From Pseudomonas argentinensis (lineage in GTDB: Bacteria > Pseudomonadota > Gammaproteobacteria > Pseudomonadales > Pseudomonadaceae), in assembly GCF_001839655.2 (NCBI RefSeq), contig NZ_CP056087.1, forward strand, positions 4,340,001 to 4,404,000: 64,000 nucleotides of DNA. The letters are read 5' to 3'. Numbering within the stretch: position 1 is the stretch's first letter; each line of letters starts with the position of its first letter. Both the position numbers and the translations under genes were made by a program. Positions 63,657 through 64,000 of this stretch are shown piece by piece. The notes under the pieces are model-generated. The model was not told the origin of the DNA. It worked only from the letters and a program-made list of their open reading frames with translations, and made no database searches.

Positions 63657-64000
63657 TCAACCGGTATTGCGCAGCCCGGCGGCAATGCCTGCCACACTGA
63701 CCAGCAGCGCCTGCTCCAGAGCGCTGCCCGCCTCCTGTTCGCGCTGCCGGGAACGGGCCAGCAGTTCGGCCTGCAACAGGTGCAGAGGATCCAGGTAGGT
63801 GTTGCGCACGGTGATGAATTCCAGGGTCTCGGGGCTGTGGGTCAACAGCTGCGATTGGCCGGTCAGACCCAGCACCACCTCGCTCGCCTGCGACAATAGG
63901 TCGCGTAAATGGGTGCCCAGGGGATGCAGTTCGCTGTCCACCAGACGCTCGTCGTACAGCCTGGCGATCGACTCGTCGGCCTTGGCCAACACCATTTCCA
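63657..64000 (-). CDS. ppc: Phosphoenolpyruvate carboxylase, C-terminal end (5' part outside window)
   Basis: About 113 codons of the 3' end are visible. The sequence [38 protein letters not shown] and the ending AAGLRNTG are characteristic of PEP carboxylase, whose C-terminus NTG forms part of the active site. Leftward, upstream of adk as in P. aeruginosa. The remaining ~760 residues lie beyond the window. Confidence 0.95.
   Translation of the reverse strand, partial: EMVLAKADESIARLYDERLVDSELHPLGTHLRDLLSQASEVVLGLTGQSQLLTHSPETLEFITVRNTYLDPLHLLQAELLARSRQREQEAGSALEQALLVSVAGIAAGLRNTG

Overview
The window looks like a stretch of a Pseudomonas chromosome (GC-rich, strong GC3 bias, REP-type palindromes). 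Two blocks match the gene order I remember from P. aeruginosa. One is olsB-olsA ... arsR-type regulator-xenB, coiled-coil protein, epimerase, argP/lysE, sodB, bifA, icmP and its partners (about 37.6-58.9 kb). The other is tsaB ... adk, ppc (about 60.8-64 kb). The rest is accessory metabolism and regulation. I see no rRNA, tRNA, CRISPR or prophage.

Layout. 1-4.0 kb: a hydroxyacid utilisation operon (MFS transporter, class II aldolase-family protein, 2-hydroxyacid dehydrogenase) with a divergent LysR regulator. 4.0-6.7 kb: a membrane protein, a cysteine desulfurase-family enzyme and a divergent Lrp/AsnC regulator with a good operator. 6.7-12.2 kb: a leftward cluster of glutamylpolyamine synthetase-like enzyme, class III aminotransferase and two SDRs, with a divergent LysR; probably amine catabolism. 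12.2-16.5 kb: a cyclotransferase-like protein, a Cache-GGDEF diguanylate cyclase, a small conserved protein and an Fsr-type exporter. 16.5-19.4 kb: a decayed GNAT acetyltransferase and a Fur-controlled siderophore receptor. 19.4-28.6 kb: a DUF945 protein, two small proteins (one resembling HrpK/NolX translocon domains), an unassigned two-gene zinc-ribbon hydrolase module, an AKR/MaoC/TetR set, an Old Yellow Enzyme and a thioesterase.

28.6-37.4 kb is a signalling and decay zone: a LOV blue-light hybrid histidine kinase head-to-head with a four-PAS hybrid kinase, a hemerythrin, a broken third kinase, a cardiolipin synthase-like enzyme and a frameshifted metallo-beta-lactamase-fold gene. 37.4-49.1 kb: ornithine-lipid synthesis (olsBA, possible Pho box), AbrB-type transporter, GntR regulator, AcpH-like protein, ArsR/xenB, coiled-coil protein, epimerase, argP/lysE pair, and an EamA transporter with a palindromic element inserted in frame. 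49.1-53.6 kb: sodB, an ISL3 element with perfect 8-bp target duplication inside the sodB terminator T-tract, and bifA. 53.6-58.9 kb: an iron-linked imelysin locus (icmP, di-haem protein, second imelysin, DUF1513). 58.9-64 kb: a repeat-rich gap, DUF72 protein, small protein, tsaB, class B-like acid phosphatase, adk and the 3' end of ppc.

Functional themes are iron (Fur boxes, siderophore receptor, imelysins, Fe-SOD), c-di-GMP (one cyclase, one BifA phosphodiesterase), membrane lipids (olsBA, phospholipase D-family enzyme) and small-molecule catabolism with local regulators. All family assignments come from reading the translated sequence and remembered family features; no database search was run.
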